Source: Devosia sp. YR412
GTDB lineage: Bacteria > Pseudomonadota > Alphaproteobacteria > Rhizobiales > Devosiaceae
DNA length: 64,000 nucleotides
Direction: 5' to 3'
NCBI RefSeq assembly: GCF_900110945.1
Contig: NZ_FOFL01000003.1
Coordinates: forward strand, 351,001 to 415,000
The notes beneath the pieces were generated by a model. It saw nothing but the letters and a program-made list of their open reading frames with translations, was not told the origin of the DNA and did no database searches. Positions 1 through 8,394 of the stretch are shown in pieces. The stretch's first letter is position 1. Every line of letters starts with the position of its first letter. A program made the position numbers and the translations under genes.

Positions 1-85
1 CGGGCGGTCTGACAGGCAATTGAACGCTGCTGACACGATCTGTCTCCCTTCTGCATCAGTCTTTCGCGGCAAGAGGAGACAGACC

Positions 86-688
86 ATGACCACGATCATC
101 ACCGTTCTAACCGAGGGCTATGCCGATTGGGAAACCGCCCTGCTCAACGCGGTGGCACGCAGCTTTTACGGCGTCGAGACCCGGTTCGCGACGCCGGGCG
201 GGGCGCATGTCACCTCGTCAGGCGGGCTCAAGGTCACGCCGGATCTGGCGGTAGAAGACATTGATGTCAGTGCCATAGACGCGCTGGTGGTCAACGGCGG
301 ATCGGCCTGGAGCCAGGATGACGCGCCGGATATCGCCACGGTGCTGGTCGCCGCGCGGGACGCCGGCAAGGTCGTGGCCGGCATTTGCGATGCAACATTG
401 GCTTTGGCCAAGGCCGGTCTGCTCGACGACATCGAACACACCTCCAACTCGGCCGAAAACCTGCCGCCCACTGGCTACCAGGGTGCCGACCATTATCAGG
501 ATCAGCCATCCGCCGTCGTCGCCGGCAAGATCGTCACGGCCCCCGGAACGGCGCCGGTCAGCTTCATGGCCGGGGTGATGCAGTCACTCGGCCTGCGCGA
601 CGGCAATCTCGACTATTACCTCGGGCTCCATGCGGCCGAGCACTTCGACCCGTCCCGCAGGGCAGACCGCTCCAGGGGAGCGATCTGA
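86..688 (+). CDS. DJ-1/PfpI family protein
   Basis: A 200-residue protein of the DJ-1/PfpI (class I glutamine amidotransferase-like) superfamily, whose members act as glyoxalases, amidases or stress proteins. The nucleophile-elbow motif AGICDAT places the conserved cysteine at about residue 101, after a VVNGG strand-loop near 68-72. The start is the ATG at 86 because AAGAGGAG lies at 71-78; an upstream in-frame start at 20 has no ribosome binding site. The last six codons before the stop lie in a short palindrome (669-683) that belongs to repeat family C, so the C-terminus looks repeat-derived. Substrate unknown; the family call is firm, the reaction is not. Confidence 0.88.
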   Translation: MTTIITVLTEGYADWETALLNAVARSFYGVETRFATPGGAHVTSSGGLKVTPDLAVEDIDVSAIDALVVNGGSAWSQDDAPDIATVLVAARDAGKVVAGICDATLALAKAGLLDDIEHTSNSAENLPPTGYQGADHYQDQPSAVVAGKIVTAPGTAPVSFMAGVMQSLGLRDGNLDYYLGLHAAEHFDPSRRADRSRGAI

Positions 689-728
689 GGCGAGAAGGCC
701 ATGAGAGCCATGCTCGAATGGCAAGTCT
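669..728. repeat. Partial family C palindromic repeat
   Basis: The hairpin CGCTCC-AGG-GGAGCG (669-683) is followed by GAGAAGGCCATGAGAGCCATG and a CGAATGGC block. The same blocks occur in the larger inverted repeats near 14.2 kb and 33.0 kb. This copy overlaps the last codons and stop of the DJ-1-like gene and lies between two converging genes. Confidence 0.6.
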
Positions 729-3183
729 AGACCGGCAGCATCAGCGTCGTCTTGCGGCTGACCTGTGCGCTCAGCGGCAGGTCAGCGGAGGACAGGCCCA
801 CGCGCAGCGTGAAGCTGCCGTCTTCTACCAGCCAATGCTCGGCTTTGGTCCGGTAGTAGGCAAAGGCGCGGGCGTCGAGCGTCAGCGTGATCTGGCGGGT
901 TTCGCCGGCCCGCAGCGTCAGCTTGCGGAAGGCTTTCAGCTCCTTTTCCGGCCGCGGGTCGGATGCTGCATCGTCCGAGACATAGAGCTGCACCACCGTC
1001 GCGCCATCGCGATGCGAGGTATTGCTGACGGTGACGCCGACCATCACCGTGCCCTCGGCCTCGAACTCGGCGTCGTCCACGGTGAGGTCACCAATCTCGA
1101 AACTGGCATAGCCGAGCCCAAAGCCAAACGGGAACTGCGGCGTCATGCCGTGCTTGTCGTAGTGGCGGTAGCCGACGAAAATCCCCTCTTCGTAGCGCAC
1201 CTTGCCTTCGTGGCCGGGATAGACTTCGCGGTCCTGGCTATGGGCGGGATTGTCGGCCCAGCGGGTTGGAAAGGTCTGTGGCAGGCGACCGGAGGGTTCG
1301 ACCGTGCCGGTCAGCACATCGGCAATGGCATTGCCGGCTTCCTGGCCCGGGTACCAGGCCTGCAGTAGCGCCACCACCGAACCGATCCACGGCATTTCCA
1401 CCGGGCCGCCGGTCTGCAGCACCACGATGGTATTGGGATTGGCCTGGGCAATCGCCGCGACCAGTTCGTTCTGCCGGCCCGGCAGGTCGATCGAGGGCAG
1501 GTCAGAGCCTTCGGTGTCCCATTCGCCATTGCGCCCGACGAAGACAATCGCCGTATCGGCATTGCGGGCGATCCGCACCGCCTCGGCAATCGCCGCATTG
1601 CCCAGCGGTAGGCCGATACCGGCAGCGAAGGCGGCGAGTCCCAGTGTGGCAAAACCCTTGGTGGCAAATTCGATCACCACTTCATAGGTCCGCCCGGCCT
1701 CCATCTGCATTGTGCCGACCACCTCGTCGCTGCCCTCCTCGAAGAAGGTGCGGCCCTTGGTCCAGTTGGTCCAGTCATCGGCCACCAGCTGGCCATCGAT
1801 GAAGACCTTGGCGAAGCCGGCCGCATAGATACCGACACGATGCTCGCCCGAGGTGTCAGGCGTAAAGCTGCCGGTCAGCCGCGCCGAAAAATGCAGCGGA
1901 TCAACCTTGCCCTCGGCGACATTGCCAATCCAGAAGGCCTGCGCCTCGTCCTGCGCACCGATATGCACCGGCTCGCCCGCCAGCGTTTCATTGGCGAAAT
2001 ATTCGACGGTAAAGGCGCCGCGCAGCAGCGGCTCGAAGCGGTGGTTGGTGCAGCCGGGCGCATAGCGCAGGCGCTCCTCGCCGAGGGCCTCCACCAGGCC
2101 CTGCCACGGCGAGATGCGATAATGCGCATTGAGCTGGGCGCTGCCGCCGCCCATGATCTGCGCGACCTTGGCATTCGGCCCGATGACGGCAATGCTGCCA
2201 TGGCCCTTGAGCGGCAATGCGCCATTGTTCTTGAGCAAAACCGCCGCCTCGGCACCGGCGCGGCGGATCAGCGCGCGGTGTTCCGGCCGATCATTGGCCA
2301 CTTCCTTGAATTCGCGGTGATCGTCGAGCGAACCGACCCGCTGCATCAGCCGCAGCATGGCGATGACGCGCTGGTTGAGGATAGCCTCGCTGACCGCGCC
2401 GGATTTGACCGCATCGACCAGCTTCTGCCCGCGATCGCGCGGCGGCCCCGGCATTTCGAGGTCGAGCCCGGCATTGACCGTCTCGGCGGTGGAATGGCTG
2501 CCGAACCAGTCGGACATGACGATGCCCTGATAATTCCAGTCCTTGCGCAACACGTCGGTCAGCAGCCACTCATGTTCGGAAGTGAAAGTGCCGTTGAGCC
2601 TATTGTAGGAGCTCATCACGCCCCAGGTCTCGGCTTTCTTGACCGCCATTTCGAAGGGCACCAGATAGATTTCGCGCAAAGCCCGCTCGTCGATCTCGCT
2701 CGACATGGTGGTGCGTTCGATCTCGCTTTCATTGCCGACGAAATGCTTGATCGTTGCGGCAATGCCTTCGCCCTGCAGGCCCGTGATATAGGCCACGGCC
2801 AGTTCGCCACTGAGGATCGGATCTTCCGAATAGCATTCGAAATTGCGCCCATTGGTCACCGAGCGGTGGATATTGACCGTCGGCGCCAGCAGCATATGCG
2901 CCTGCTTGGATTTGACCTCGTCGGCCAGCGCCGCGCCGATTTCCTTGACCAGATCGACATTCCAGGTGGCGCCCAAAGCGATGCCGACCGGGAAGCTCGC
3001 CGATTTGACGCCGCCGATCAGCGAGCCGCCGCCGCGCGCGCCATTGGGCCCGTCGGTGACGCGCAGCTTGCCGATGCCCAGGCGCGGAATGGCCGGCACG
3101 GACCAGAAATCTTCGCCCGACAGGATCGACACTTTTTCTTCGAGCGTCATCTGTTCGGCAAGGCTTTCGATACGGTCGCTCAT
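727..3183 (-). CDS. Beta-glucosidase, glycoside hydrolase family 3 with PA14 insert
   Basis: An 818-residue GH3 enzyme predicted to release glucose or related sugars from beta-glycosides. Domain order: GH3 N-terminal TIM barrel (about 10-300, with KHF and the nucleophile in MSDW, Asp about 225), GH3 C-terminal domain (from about 310) interrupted by a PA14 carbohydrate-binding domain (about 390-520), the acid/base region GEWDTEGSD near 553-561, and a fibronectin-III-like domain at the C-terminus. No signal peptide, so probably cytoplasmic. The chosen ATG at 3183 follows GAGGAG; a start 22 codons upstream has no good site. It is divergent from an HxlR regulator, which may control it. The exact sugar substrate cannot be read from sequence. 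Confidence 0.93.
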   Translation of the reverse strand: MSDRIESLAEQMTLEEKVSILSGEDFWSVPAIPRLGIGKLRVTDGPNGARGGGSLIGGVKSASFPVGIALGATWNVDLVKEIGAALADEVKSKQAHMLLAPTVNIHRSVTNGRNFECYSEDPILSGELAVAYITGLQGEGIAATIKHFVGNESEIERTTMSSEIDERALREIYLVPFEMAVKKAETWGVMSSYNRLNGTFTSEHEWLLTDVLRKDWNYQGIVMSDWFGSHSTAETVNAGLDLEMPGPPRDRGQKLVDAVKSGAVSEAILNQRVIAMLRLMQRVGSLDDHREFKEVANDRPEHRALIRRAGAEAAVLLKNNGALPLKGHGSIAVIGPNAKVAQIMGGGSAQLNAHYRISPWQGLVEALGEERLRYAPGCTNHRFEPLLRGAFTVEYFANETLAGEPVHIGAQDEAQAFWIGNVAEGKVDPLHFSARLTGSFTPDTSGEHRVGIYAAGFAKVFIDGQLVADDWTNWTKGRTFFEEGSDEVVGTMQMEAGRTYEVVIEFATKGFATLGLAAFAAGIGLPLGNAAIAEAVRIARNADTAIVFVGRNGEWDTEGSDLPSIDLPGRQNELVAAIAQANPNTIVVLQTGGPVEMPWIGSVVALLQAWYPGQEAGNAIADVLTGTVEPSGRLPQTFPTRWADNPAHSQDREVYPGHEGKVRYEEGIFVGYRHYDKHGMTPQFPFGFGLGYASFEIGDLTVDDAEFEAEGTVMVGVTVSNTSHRDGATVVQLYVSDDAASDPRPEKELKAFRKLTLRAGETRQITLTLDARAFAYYRTKAEHWLVEDGSFTLRVGLSSADLPLSAQVSRKTTLMLPV

Positions 3184-3255
3184 GGCAGGCTCCTCGGCAG
3201 ACGTTTTGCCCTGAGTGACAGGCTTTGGCGCCGACCTGTCAACCGACATGGCAAT

Positions 3256-3270
3256 TGTACCCTAGGCACA
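3256..3270. promoter_or_regulatory. Candidate operator between GH3 gene and HxlR gene
   Basis: An imperfect 15-bp palindrome, TGTACCCTAGGCACA, with two mismatched pairs, lies in the 139-bp gap between the divergent GH3 and HxlR genes. Its size and position suit an autoregulating winged-helix dimer. Inferred only. Confidence 0.35.
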
Positions 3271-3322
3271 GAAAGGAACCGTGGCTATATAAGTGACTGA
3301 GATACCGACCCGAGGCCTTGCC

Positions 3323-3742
3323 ATGTCCCTGCACGACACATCCAAATCCGCCAATTGCCACGCCATGAGCGATGTCCTCAATCGCATCGGCGACAAGTGG
3401 AGCGTGATGGTCGTCGGCATGCTGGGCCGCAATGGCACTTTGCGCTTCAACGAGCTCAAGCGCACCATCAATGGCGTCAGCCAGCGCATGCTGACGCTGA
3501 CCCTGCGCAATCTCGAGCGCGATGGCCTGGTCACCCGCACCATCTATCCGGAAGTGCCGCCGCGGGTTGAATATAGCCTGACCGAAATGGGCAAGACGCT
3601 GGACGGCCCGATCAGCAAGCTGTGGGACTGGTCGGCCGAGCACCACACCGCGATCATCGAAGCGCGCGACATCTATGACGCCCGCGAAACTGCCGTCGCC
3701 GCTGCCGCCGAACCCCGCAAAGTCGCCTACGCGCAGGGGTAA
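3323..3742 (+). CDS. HxlR family winged-helix transcriptional regulator
   Basis: A 139-residue DNA-binding protein with the HxlR signature: an N-terminal Cys (SANCHAM), then IGDKWSVMVVGMLGRNGTLRFNELKR and a winged helix (SQRMLTLTLRNLERDGLVTR, then a wing with PPRVEYSLTEMG). Such proteins often sense redox state or electrophiles through the N-terminal cysteine. The ATG at 3323 is preceded by CGAGG; a GTG 30 bases upstream is less likely. It diverges from the GH3 gene across a shared regulatory gap, so it may regulate itself and that gene. The inducer is unknown. Confidence 0.92.
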   Translation: MSLHDTSKSANCHAMSDVLNRIGDKWSVMVVGMLGRNGTLRFNELKRTINGVSQRMLTLTLRNLERDGLVTRTIYPEVPPRVEYSLTEMGKTLDGPISKLWDWSAEHHTAIIEARDIYDARETAVAAAAEPRKVAYAQG

Positions 3743-3750
3743 GCACCGGC

Positions 3751-3793
3751 CGGATTCCTCCCCCTTTTCAGGGGGAGGTTAGGTGGGGGGTAT
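3751..3793. repeat. Family B GC-rich palindromic repeat
   Basis: CCTCCCCC-TTTTCA-GGGGGAGG followed by TTAGGTGGGGGG, between the converging HxlR and MATE genes. The hairpin could also stop transcription from either side. Close copies occur at 22535-22572 and, truncated, at 32960-32985. Confidence 0.75.
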
Positions 3794-3796
3794 GCG

Positions 3797-5155
3797 CTAA
3801 ACCAGCGCCACGATTTTCTTCTTCAGCCAGACAAAGCGATACCAGCTCGCCTGTAGCACCAGCATCATGGTGAAGCTGGCCGCATAGGCCACCCAGATGC
3901 CGGTGAGGCCCAGACTGGTCTGGCTCAGCCAGATCGCGCCCGGCAATTCGATGCAGAGGATGCAGGCCAGAGCGATCAGCATGGGCGCATAGACCGTGCC
4001 GCTGGCGCGCATGATGCCGGAGAACACCACGCTCCAGCCGAAGAACAAAATGCTCCACAGCACCACGTGCAGTAGCGTCTCGGTCAGCTCCACCACGGCG
4101 GGATCGGTGATGAACAGCGCCACCAGATGCTGGCTGAACAGATAGGCCAGGGTGATCAATCCGCCGGTGATGATGAGGTTGAGCACCAGCGCCGTGCGGG
4201 TGATGGCACGCAGCTGGTCCATCTGTCCGGCACCAATCGCCTGGGCGCCAAAGATCGAGGCGGCAATGCCGATCGACATGGCCGGGAACTGCACATAGCT
4301 CATCACTTGGCCCAGCGCGCCATAGGCGGCGGTGGCGTCCGAGCCGAAGCGGTTGACCAGCCCCACCACGACAATACCGGCCACCGATGAGGTCACCATC
4401 TGCAGGCCCGCAGGCACGCCCAGCTTGAGGATCAGCCCGAGCAGCTTGACGTCCGGCCGGACGATGGCGGTCAGCAGCACGCGATCGGGCGCCAGCGGCA
4501 TGTTGCGGGCGCGCATATAGATGACGAGAAAGATGATGACCGTGACGAAGCCGGAAATGGTCGCCACGGCCGCCGCGTTGACGCCGATCTGCGGCAGGCC
4601 GAACCAGCCGAGGATCAGCGCAGGCGTGACCACCAGGCCCACCAGCATGGACATGATCAGCGACAGCAGCGGCGTCACGGTGTCACCCACGCCGCGCAGC
4701 ACCGAGGTGGCGACAAAGAAGATGAAGAAGGCCGGCATGCAGACGAACATGATGCGGGCATAGCCCACGGCGATATGCAGGATATTCTCCGGCGCGCCGA
4801 GCACCGAGAGGATCTGTTCGGTCCAGACGCCGCCGACCACCGCGACCACGAGGCCCAGCATGATGGCCGTGGCCATGGTCGTACCGGTGACCTGCTTGAC
4901 CTTGTCGATATTCTTGGCGCCCCAGGCCTGGCCAATGAGAACGGTCGAGCCAGCCGAGAGGCCAATGGTAAAGCTGAGGAGGAAGAACAGGATCGGGAAG
5001 AAGGTGGCGATGGCGGCGAGCGCTTCAACGCCGATCAGTTGGCCGACATAGATGGAATTGAGCGTGCCCGACAGCGCCTGCAATATATTGGCGGCCATCA
5101 GCGGCACGAGAAACACCAGGAACCGCTGCCAGAGCGGCCGGGATTGCGGGGTCAT
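3797..5155 (-). CDS. MATE family efflux transporter
   Basis: A 452-residue inner-membrane protein with about twelve hydrophobic segments, typical of NorM/DinF-type multidrug and toxin extrusion exporters driven by H+ or Na+. Family traits include the early segment LSGTLNSIYVGQLIGVEALAA, the SAGSTVLIGQAWGA loop and the repeated second half (IFGAQAIGAGQ). The ATG at 5155 has CGGAG eight bases upstream; a GTG at 5164 would overlap that site. It stands alone, converging on the HxlR gene. The exported substrate cannot be inferred. Confidence 0.92.
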   Translation of the reverse strand: MTPQSRPLWQRFLVFLVPLMAANILQALSGTLNSIYVGQLIGVEALAAIATFFPILFFLLSFTIGLSAGSTVLIGQAWGAKNIDKVKQVTGTTMATAIMLGLVVAVVGGVWTEQILSVLGAPENILHIAVGYARIMFVCMPAFFIFFVATSVLRGVGDTVTPLLSLIMSMLVGLVVTPALILGWFGLPQIGVNAAAVATISGFVTVIIFLVIYMRARNMPLAPDRVLLTAIVRPDVKLLGLILKLGVPAGLQMVTSSVAGIVVVGLVNRFGSDATAAYGALGQVMSYVQFPAMSIGIAASIFGAQAIGAGQMDQLRAITRTALVLNLIITGGLITLAYLFSQHLVALFITDPAVVELTETLLHVVLWSILFFGWSVVFSGIMRASGTVYAPMLIALACILCIELPGAIWLSQTSLGLTGIWVAYAASFTMMLVLQASWYRFVWLKKKIVALV

Positions 5156-5430
5156 GAAAAACACTCCGAAGGATCACGAAACAATAGCGTCACGTCACTG
5201 GCCCTTGGGCAGGCGGTCCGGAAACCGGGCGACTGCAGGGACCTGTTCACACGCGATGTTTCGAGTGCCGGCTGGACGGGCGCGGGAGGCATGGAAATGA
5301 CACGCCGGTTTGGTAGCGCGGGGGAGCAGGCTGCGTCAATGTGTCTGGGTGGAGTGAACCAATGTCTCCCAATCCATCGGACGGTACCCACCCCGCCGAT
5401 TGTTCATCTGAAGACCTTCACCCCCACGAT

Positions 5431-5548
5431 GTCATCCCGGCCTTGAGCCGGGACCCATCTCGAGATCGCGCCACAGCCGCAAGGTGGCTCGATCTGGCGG
5501 CGTGCGGCAAAATCTCAGGATGGGTCCCGGCTCAAGGCCGGGGTGACA
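5431..5548. repeat. Family A two-armed palindromic element (copy 1)
   Basis: Left arm GTCATCCCGGCCTTGAGCC... and right arm ...GGCTCAAGGCCGGGGTGAC are inverted copies of about 29 bp with one mismatch. Each arm is itself a hairpin (CCCGGC-CTTGA-GCCGGG). The core carries the family block CAGCCGCAAGGTGG. It sits in the 555-bp gap between the divergent MATE and azlC genes (5156-5710), in which no other feature was recognised. Confidence 0.85.
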
Positions 5549-5710
5549 CCGAGGGTGTGGGCAACTCAGTGTCACCCCAAAGTGCAGCACTTTCGCACGT
5601 GGCTGAATGCACGGTGCATCACCACCACAAATACCCACCATCACCACTTGTCATCACCCCACTGCCGATTCCCCGATGCACTCCAACCCATCCCTCGCTA
5701 CAAGCGCATC

Positions 5711-6430
5711 ATGTCCATCGCCACTACACCCTACCGCTTCTCCGACCAGTTCTATGCCGGCGCCCGCGCCTGCATTCCCGTGGTCATTTCGGTGGCCGCC
5801 TATGGTGTGGTCTGGGGCGTGCTGGCGCGCGGCGCGGGCCTGAGCCTGTTGGAAGTCATCCTGATGAGCGGGCTGGTGTTTGCCGGTTCGGCGCAATTCG
5901 TCGCGCTCGACCTCTGGACTGTTACACCATCCACCCTGCCGATTGGGCCGCTGATCCTCGCCGCGCTGATCGTCAACCTGCGCTATCTGCTGCTCACCGC
6001 AACCCTGCGCCCGCTGTTCCGACCCGACCAGCAGGTCAAGGGCGCGCTGCTGATGGGCATTGTCTCGGACGAGACCTGGGCCATGACGGTCGGCGAAATG
6101 GCCAAGGGACGCGGCACCGTGGCCTTCCTCCTCGGCGGTGGCGTGTTTGCCTATGCCTGCTGGATGGCCACCACGGTGATCGGCCATACGCTGGGCTCGG
6201 CTATCGATGACCCGCGCACCTACGGGCTCGACTTCGCCTTCACCGCCACTTTCCTCGCGCTGCTGCTCGGCATGTGGAAGGGCAAGGGCGATATCATTCC
6301 TTGGCTGGTGGCAGCGCTGGCCGCCATCATCTCGGCCAAACTCATTCCCGGCAGCTGGTACATATTGATCGGCGGCATTGTCGGCAGTCTGGCCGGCGCC
6401 ATTGCAGACAAGGTGCGCCATGTGGACTAG
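5711..6430 (+). CDS. azlC: AzlC family branched-chain amino acid exporter, large subunit
   Basis: A 239-residue membrane protein of the AzlC/YgaZ (LIV-E) family, which pairs with AzlD/YgaH to export branched-chain amino acids or related compounds. Family signatures are the GARACIPVVISVAAYGVVWG start, LSGLVFAGSAQF-like segment (MSGLVFAGSAQFVALDLW) and VNLRYLLLTATLRP. The start chosen is the ATG at 5711, where family similarity begins; longer upstream reading frames run through repeat DNA. The 3' end overlaps azlD by 11 bases, so the two are translated together. Confidence 0.93.
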   Translation: MSIATTPYRFSDQFYAGARACIPVVISVAAYGVVWGVLARGAGLSLLEVILMSGLVFAGSAQFVALDLWTVTPSTLPIGPLILAALIVNLRYLLLTATLRPLFRPDQQVKGALLMGIVSDETWAMTVGEMAKGRGTVAFLLGGGVFAYACWMATTVIGHTLGSAIDDPRTYGLDFAFTATFLALLLGMWKGKGDIIPWLVAALAAIISAKLIPGSWYILIGGIVGSLAGAIADKVRHVD

Positions 6431-6728
6431 CCCGGAAGCCCTCATCGCCATCCTGGGCATGGCGCTGGTCACCTTTGCCGTCAAGGCCGGTGGCCTGCTG
6501 CTGGCCAATCGCCTGCCGCGCCACGGCTTTGCCGCCGCCTGGCTGAAACATATTCCCGGCGCCGTGCTGGCCTCGCTGGTCGCCCCGGCCATTGTCACCG
6601 GCAGTCCGGCCGAACTGATTGCTGCCGCGGCGACGGCTCTGGTGTTTGTCGCCACCCGCAGCCTGTTGCCGGCCATGGCGGCCGGCGTTCTGGCGGTCTA
6701 TCTCGCGCGTCTCTGGCTTGCAGCCTGA
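6420..6728 (+). CDS. azlD: AzlD domain protein, small exporter subunit
   Basis: A 102-residue protein with four hydrophobic segments, matching the AzlD/YgaH partner of AzlC. The segment LANRLPRHGFAAAWLKHIPGAVLASLVAP is typical of the family. The ATG lies inside the last codons of azlC (11-base overlap), indicating an operon. A tRNA-Leu gene begins 28 bases after the stop. Confidence 0.92.
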   Translation: MWTSPEALIAILGMALVTFAVKAGGLLLANRLPRHGFAAAWLKHIPGAVLASLVAPAIVTGSPAELIAAAATALVFVATRSLLPAMAAGVLAVYLARLWLAA

Positions 6729-6756
6729 TCCGACCTGCGCTAGAGACCTCAATCGT

Positions 6757-6840
6757 GCCCCTCTGGCGGAATGGTAGACGCAGAGGACTCAAAATCCTCC
6801 GTCGCAAGACGTGCCGGTTCGAGTCCGGCGGGGGGCACCA
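6757..6840 (+). tRNA. tRNA-Leu (CAA)
   Basis: An 84-base class II tRNA. Acceptor strands GCCCCTC and GGGGGGC pair with one wobble; the anticodon stem GAGGA/TCCTC encloses the loop CTCAAAA, giving anticodon CAA for UUG codons. It has a long variable arm, a T arm GCCGG-TTCGAGT-CCGGC and an encoded CCA end. The discriminator base is A, as expected for leucine. Confidence 0.97.
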
Positions 6841-6854
6841 CTTTCCCCATAGTA

Positions 6855-7106
6855 CTATGCGGCTTCCTGCTGCTGCATCCTGAGCTCGATCGCCTCGATC
6901 AAGCGCCGATAGGCGACGATCAGCCGGCCGATACGGCGAGCATGACGAGGATGCTCCAGCCCCAGCTGGATCAGCCATTTGGCCTCTTCGCGCAGGATGT
7001 GCACAGCTTCGGCCCGCCGCGTTGAAATTACCGCCATCCAGTTCCAGGCGCGCAGCATGCGGGCCGATTTGCGCAGCCGCTTATCGAGGTCAAAATCTGC
7101 GGGCAA
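6855..7106 (-). CDS. Small conserved-type hypothetical protein
   Basis: An 83-residue basic, helix-rich protein with many Arg residues (for example KRLRKSARMLRAWNW and RHARRIGRLIVAYRRL). There is no signal peptide or membrane segment. It has good alphaproteobacterial codon use and begins with ATG, but no known domain was recognised. It lies alone between tRNA-Leu and a divergent SDR gene. It could be a small nucleic-acid-associated or regulatory protein; that is a guess from composition only. Confidence 0.6.
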   Translation of the reverse strand: MPADFDLDKRLRKSARMLRAWNWMAVISTRRAEAVHILREEAKWLIQLGLEHPRHARRIGRLIVAYRRLIEAIELRMQQQEAA

Positions 7107-7276
7107 GACGTCGCTCCGGTACTAGAACCGGCGCTGAACGATCTCGCCTACGGGTTGTTCCGTAGAAGCCTGAGCATGGTTGGCGAAGGGTTACCCGCGC
7201 CCTTCGGCTTCGGAAAAGGTCGGAACGGACTGGGTCGTGAAACCATTGGCCGCTCACACATTCAAGGAGCACACCC

Positions 7277-8170
7277 ATGGCCGACCGTCTCACCATGCAG
7301 GATCCGCGCAAGCAATATCCGGCCCCGCCGTTTCCGCAGCAGAAGCAGGCGGCGCCCGGCGTCGCTGCGAAAATGGACCCCAAGCCAGATCATGGCGAGG
7401 AAAGCTATCAGGGCTCGGGCAAGCTGAAGGGCCGCAGGGCGCTGATTACCGGTGGCGATTCCGGCATCGGTCGCGCCGCTGCCATCGCCTATGCGCGTGA
7501 GGGCGCCGATGTCGCCATTAGCTACCTGCCCAGCGAGGAGGCCGATGCCAGGGAGGTCATCGCGCTGATCGAGGCCGAGGGCCGCAAGGCGCTGGCCCTG
7601 CCGGGCGATATCAAGGATGAAAGCTGGTGCCAGCAACTGGTCAGCAAGACGGTAGAAGCCTTTGGCGGGCTGGATATTCTCGTCATCAATGCGGCGCGCC
7701 AGCAGTTCCGTGAGGATATTTCGCAGGTCACGACGGAAGATTTCGACGCGACGCTCAAGACCAATCTTTATGCGCTACACTGGATCGCCCAGGCCGCCAC
7801 GCCGCACCTGCCGCCCGGCGCATCGGTGATCACCACAGCCTCGATCCAGGCTTATGATCCGTCGCAGATCCTGCTCGATTATGCCACAACTAAGGCCGGC
7901 ATCGTTGCCTATACCAAGGCGCTGTCCAAGCAACTGATCGAGAAAGGCGTACGTGCCAATGTCGTGGCACCCGGCCCCTTCTGGACCGTGCTGCAGCCGA
8001 GCGGCGGCCAGCCCGACGAGAAAGTCGAGAATTTCGGCAAGGACAGCGATTTCGGCCGGCCGGGACAGCCGGTGGAACTGGCGCCGGTCTATGTGCTGCT
8101 GGCGTCGCAGGAGGCAAGCTATATCAATGGCGAAGTGTTCGGCGCCACCGGCAGCGGCGGCGTGGCCTAG
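7277..8170 (+). CDS. SDR family oxidoreductase (YghA / general stress protein type)
   Basis: A 297-residue NAD(P)-dependent short-chain dehydrogenase. The Rossmann motif TGGDSGIGR is at about 58-66, and the catalytic set is Ser about 189, Tyr 202 and Lys 206 (YATTK). The ~50-residue N-terminal extension with DPRKQYPAPPFPQQKQ and the GxKLKG lead-in are typical of the YghA / GSP39 subgroup, which is often stress-induced. AAGGAG seven bases before the ATG fixes the start. The natural substrate is unknown. It is transcribed away from the small hypothetical gene and converges on the tusA-like gene. Confidence 0.93.
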   Translation: MADRLTMQDPRKQYPAPPFPQQKQAAPGVAAKMDPKPDHGEESYQGSGKLKGRRALITGGDSGIGRAAAIAYAREGADVAISYLPSEEADAREVIALIEAEGRKALALPGDIKDESWCQQLVSKTVEAFGGLDILVINAARQQFREDISQVTTEDFDATLKTNLYALHWIAQAATPHLPPGASVITTASIQAYDPSQILLDYATTKAGIVAYTKALSKQLIEKGVRANVVAPGPFWTVLQPSGGQPDEKVENFGKDSDFGRPGQPVELAPVYVLLASQEASYINGEVFGATGSGGVA

Positions 8171-8394
8171 CCGCGGGTGATGGTAAAGCGCATGACATCG
8201 CCGTCGGTCTCGATGGCATAGTCATGCCCCTGCTGCTTGCAATGCAGCGGAATATCCACCTTGGCCATCGGGTCGGTGGCCAGCACCACGAATACGGCGC
8301 CGGGCGGCAGAGCCGCCAGGCGTTTCTCCATCTTGAGCACGGGCAGCGGGCATTTCAGCCCGCGCGCGTCGATGATTTCAGGCTCAGTTGCCAA
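8167..8394 (-). CDS. TusA-like sulfurtransferase family protein
   Basis: A 75-residue protein with the TusA/SirA/YedF fold signature: DARGLKCPLPVLKMEKRL with the conserved Cys-Pro near the N-terminus, then a DPMAKVDIP strand and a final beta strand (DVMRFTITR). TusA proteins relay persulfide sulfur for tRNA thiolation or cofactor synthesis. The TTG at 8394 gives the family-typical length; an ATG at 8418 adds eight unusual residues. The TTG start overlaps the stop of the upstream CAP-domain gene (TTGGCAACTGA), which implies translational coupling. Confidence 0.88.
   Translation of the reverse strand: MATEPEIIDARGLKCPLPVLKMEKRLAALPPGAVFVVLATDPMAKVDIPLHCKQQGHDYAIETDGDVMRFTITRG

Noticed and set aside
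1840..3300. Long plus-strand reading frame opposite the GH3 gene
   Set aside because: Shadow of a GC-rich gene in another frame; the GH3 domains, start signal and codon use on the minus strand are clear.
5425..5560. Family A copies as CRISPR repeats or rho-independent terminators
   Set aside because: Copies are dispersed singly, not in an array with spacers, and have no T-run after the arms.
7222..7247. GGAAC followed 17 bases later by CATT, a possible EcfG general-stress promoter for the SDR gene
   Set aside because: The -10 should be CGTT; the match is too weak, although stress control of this SDR would make sense.
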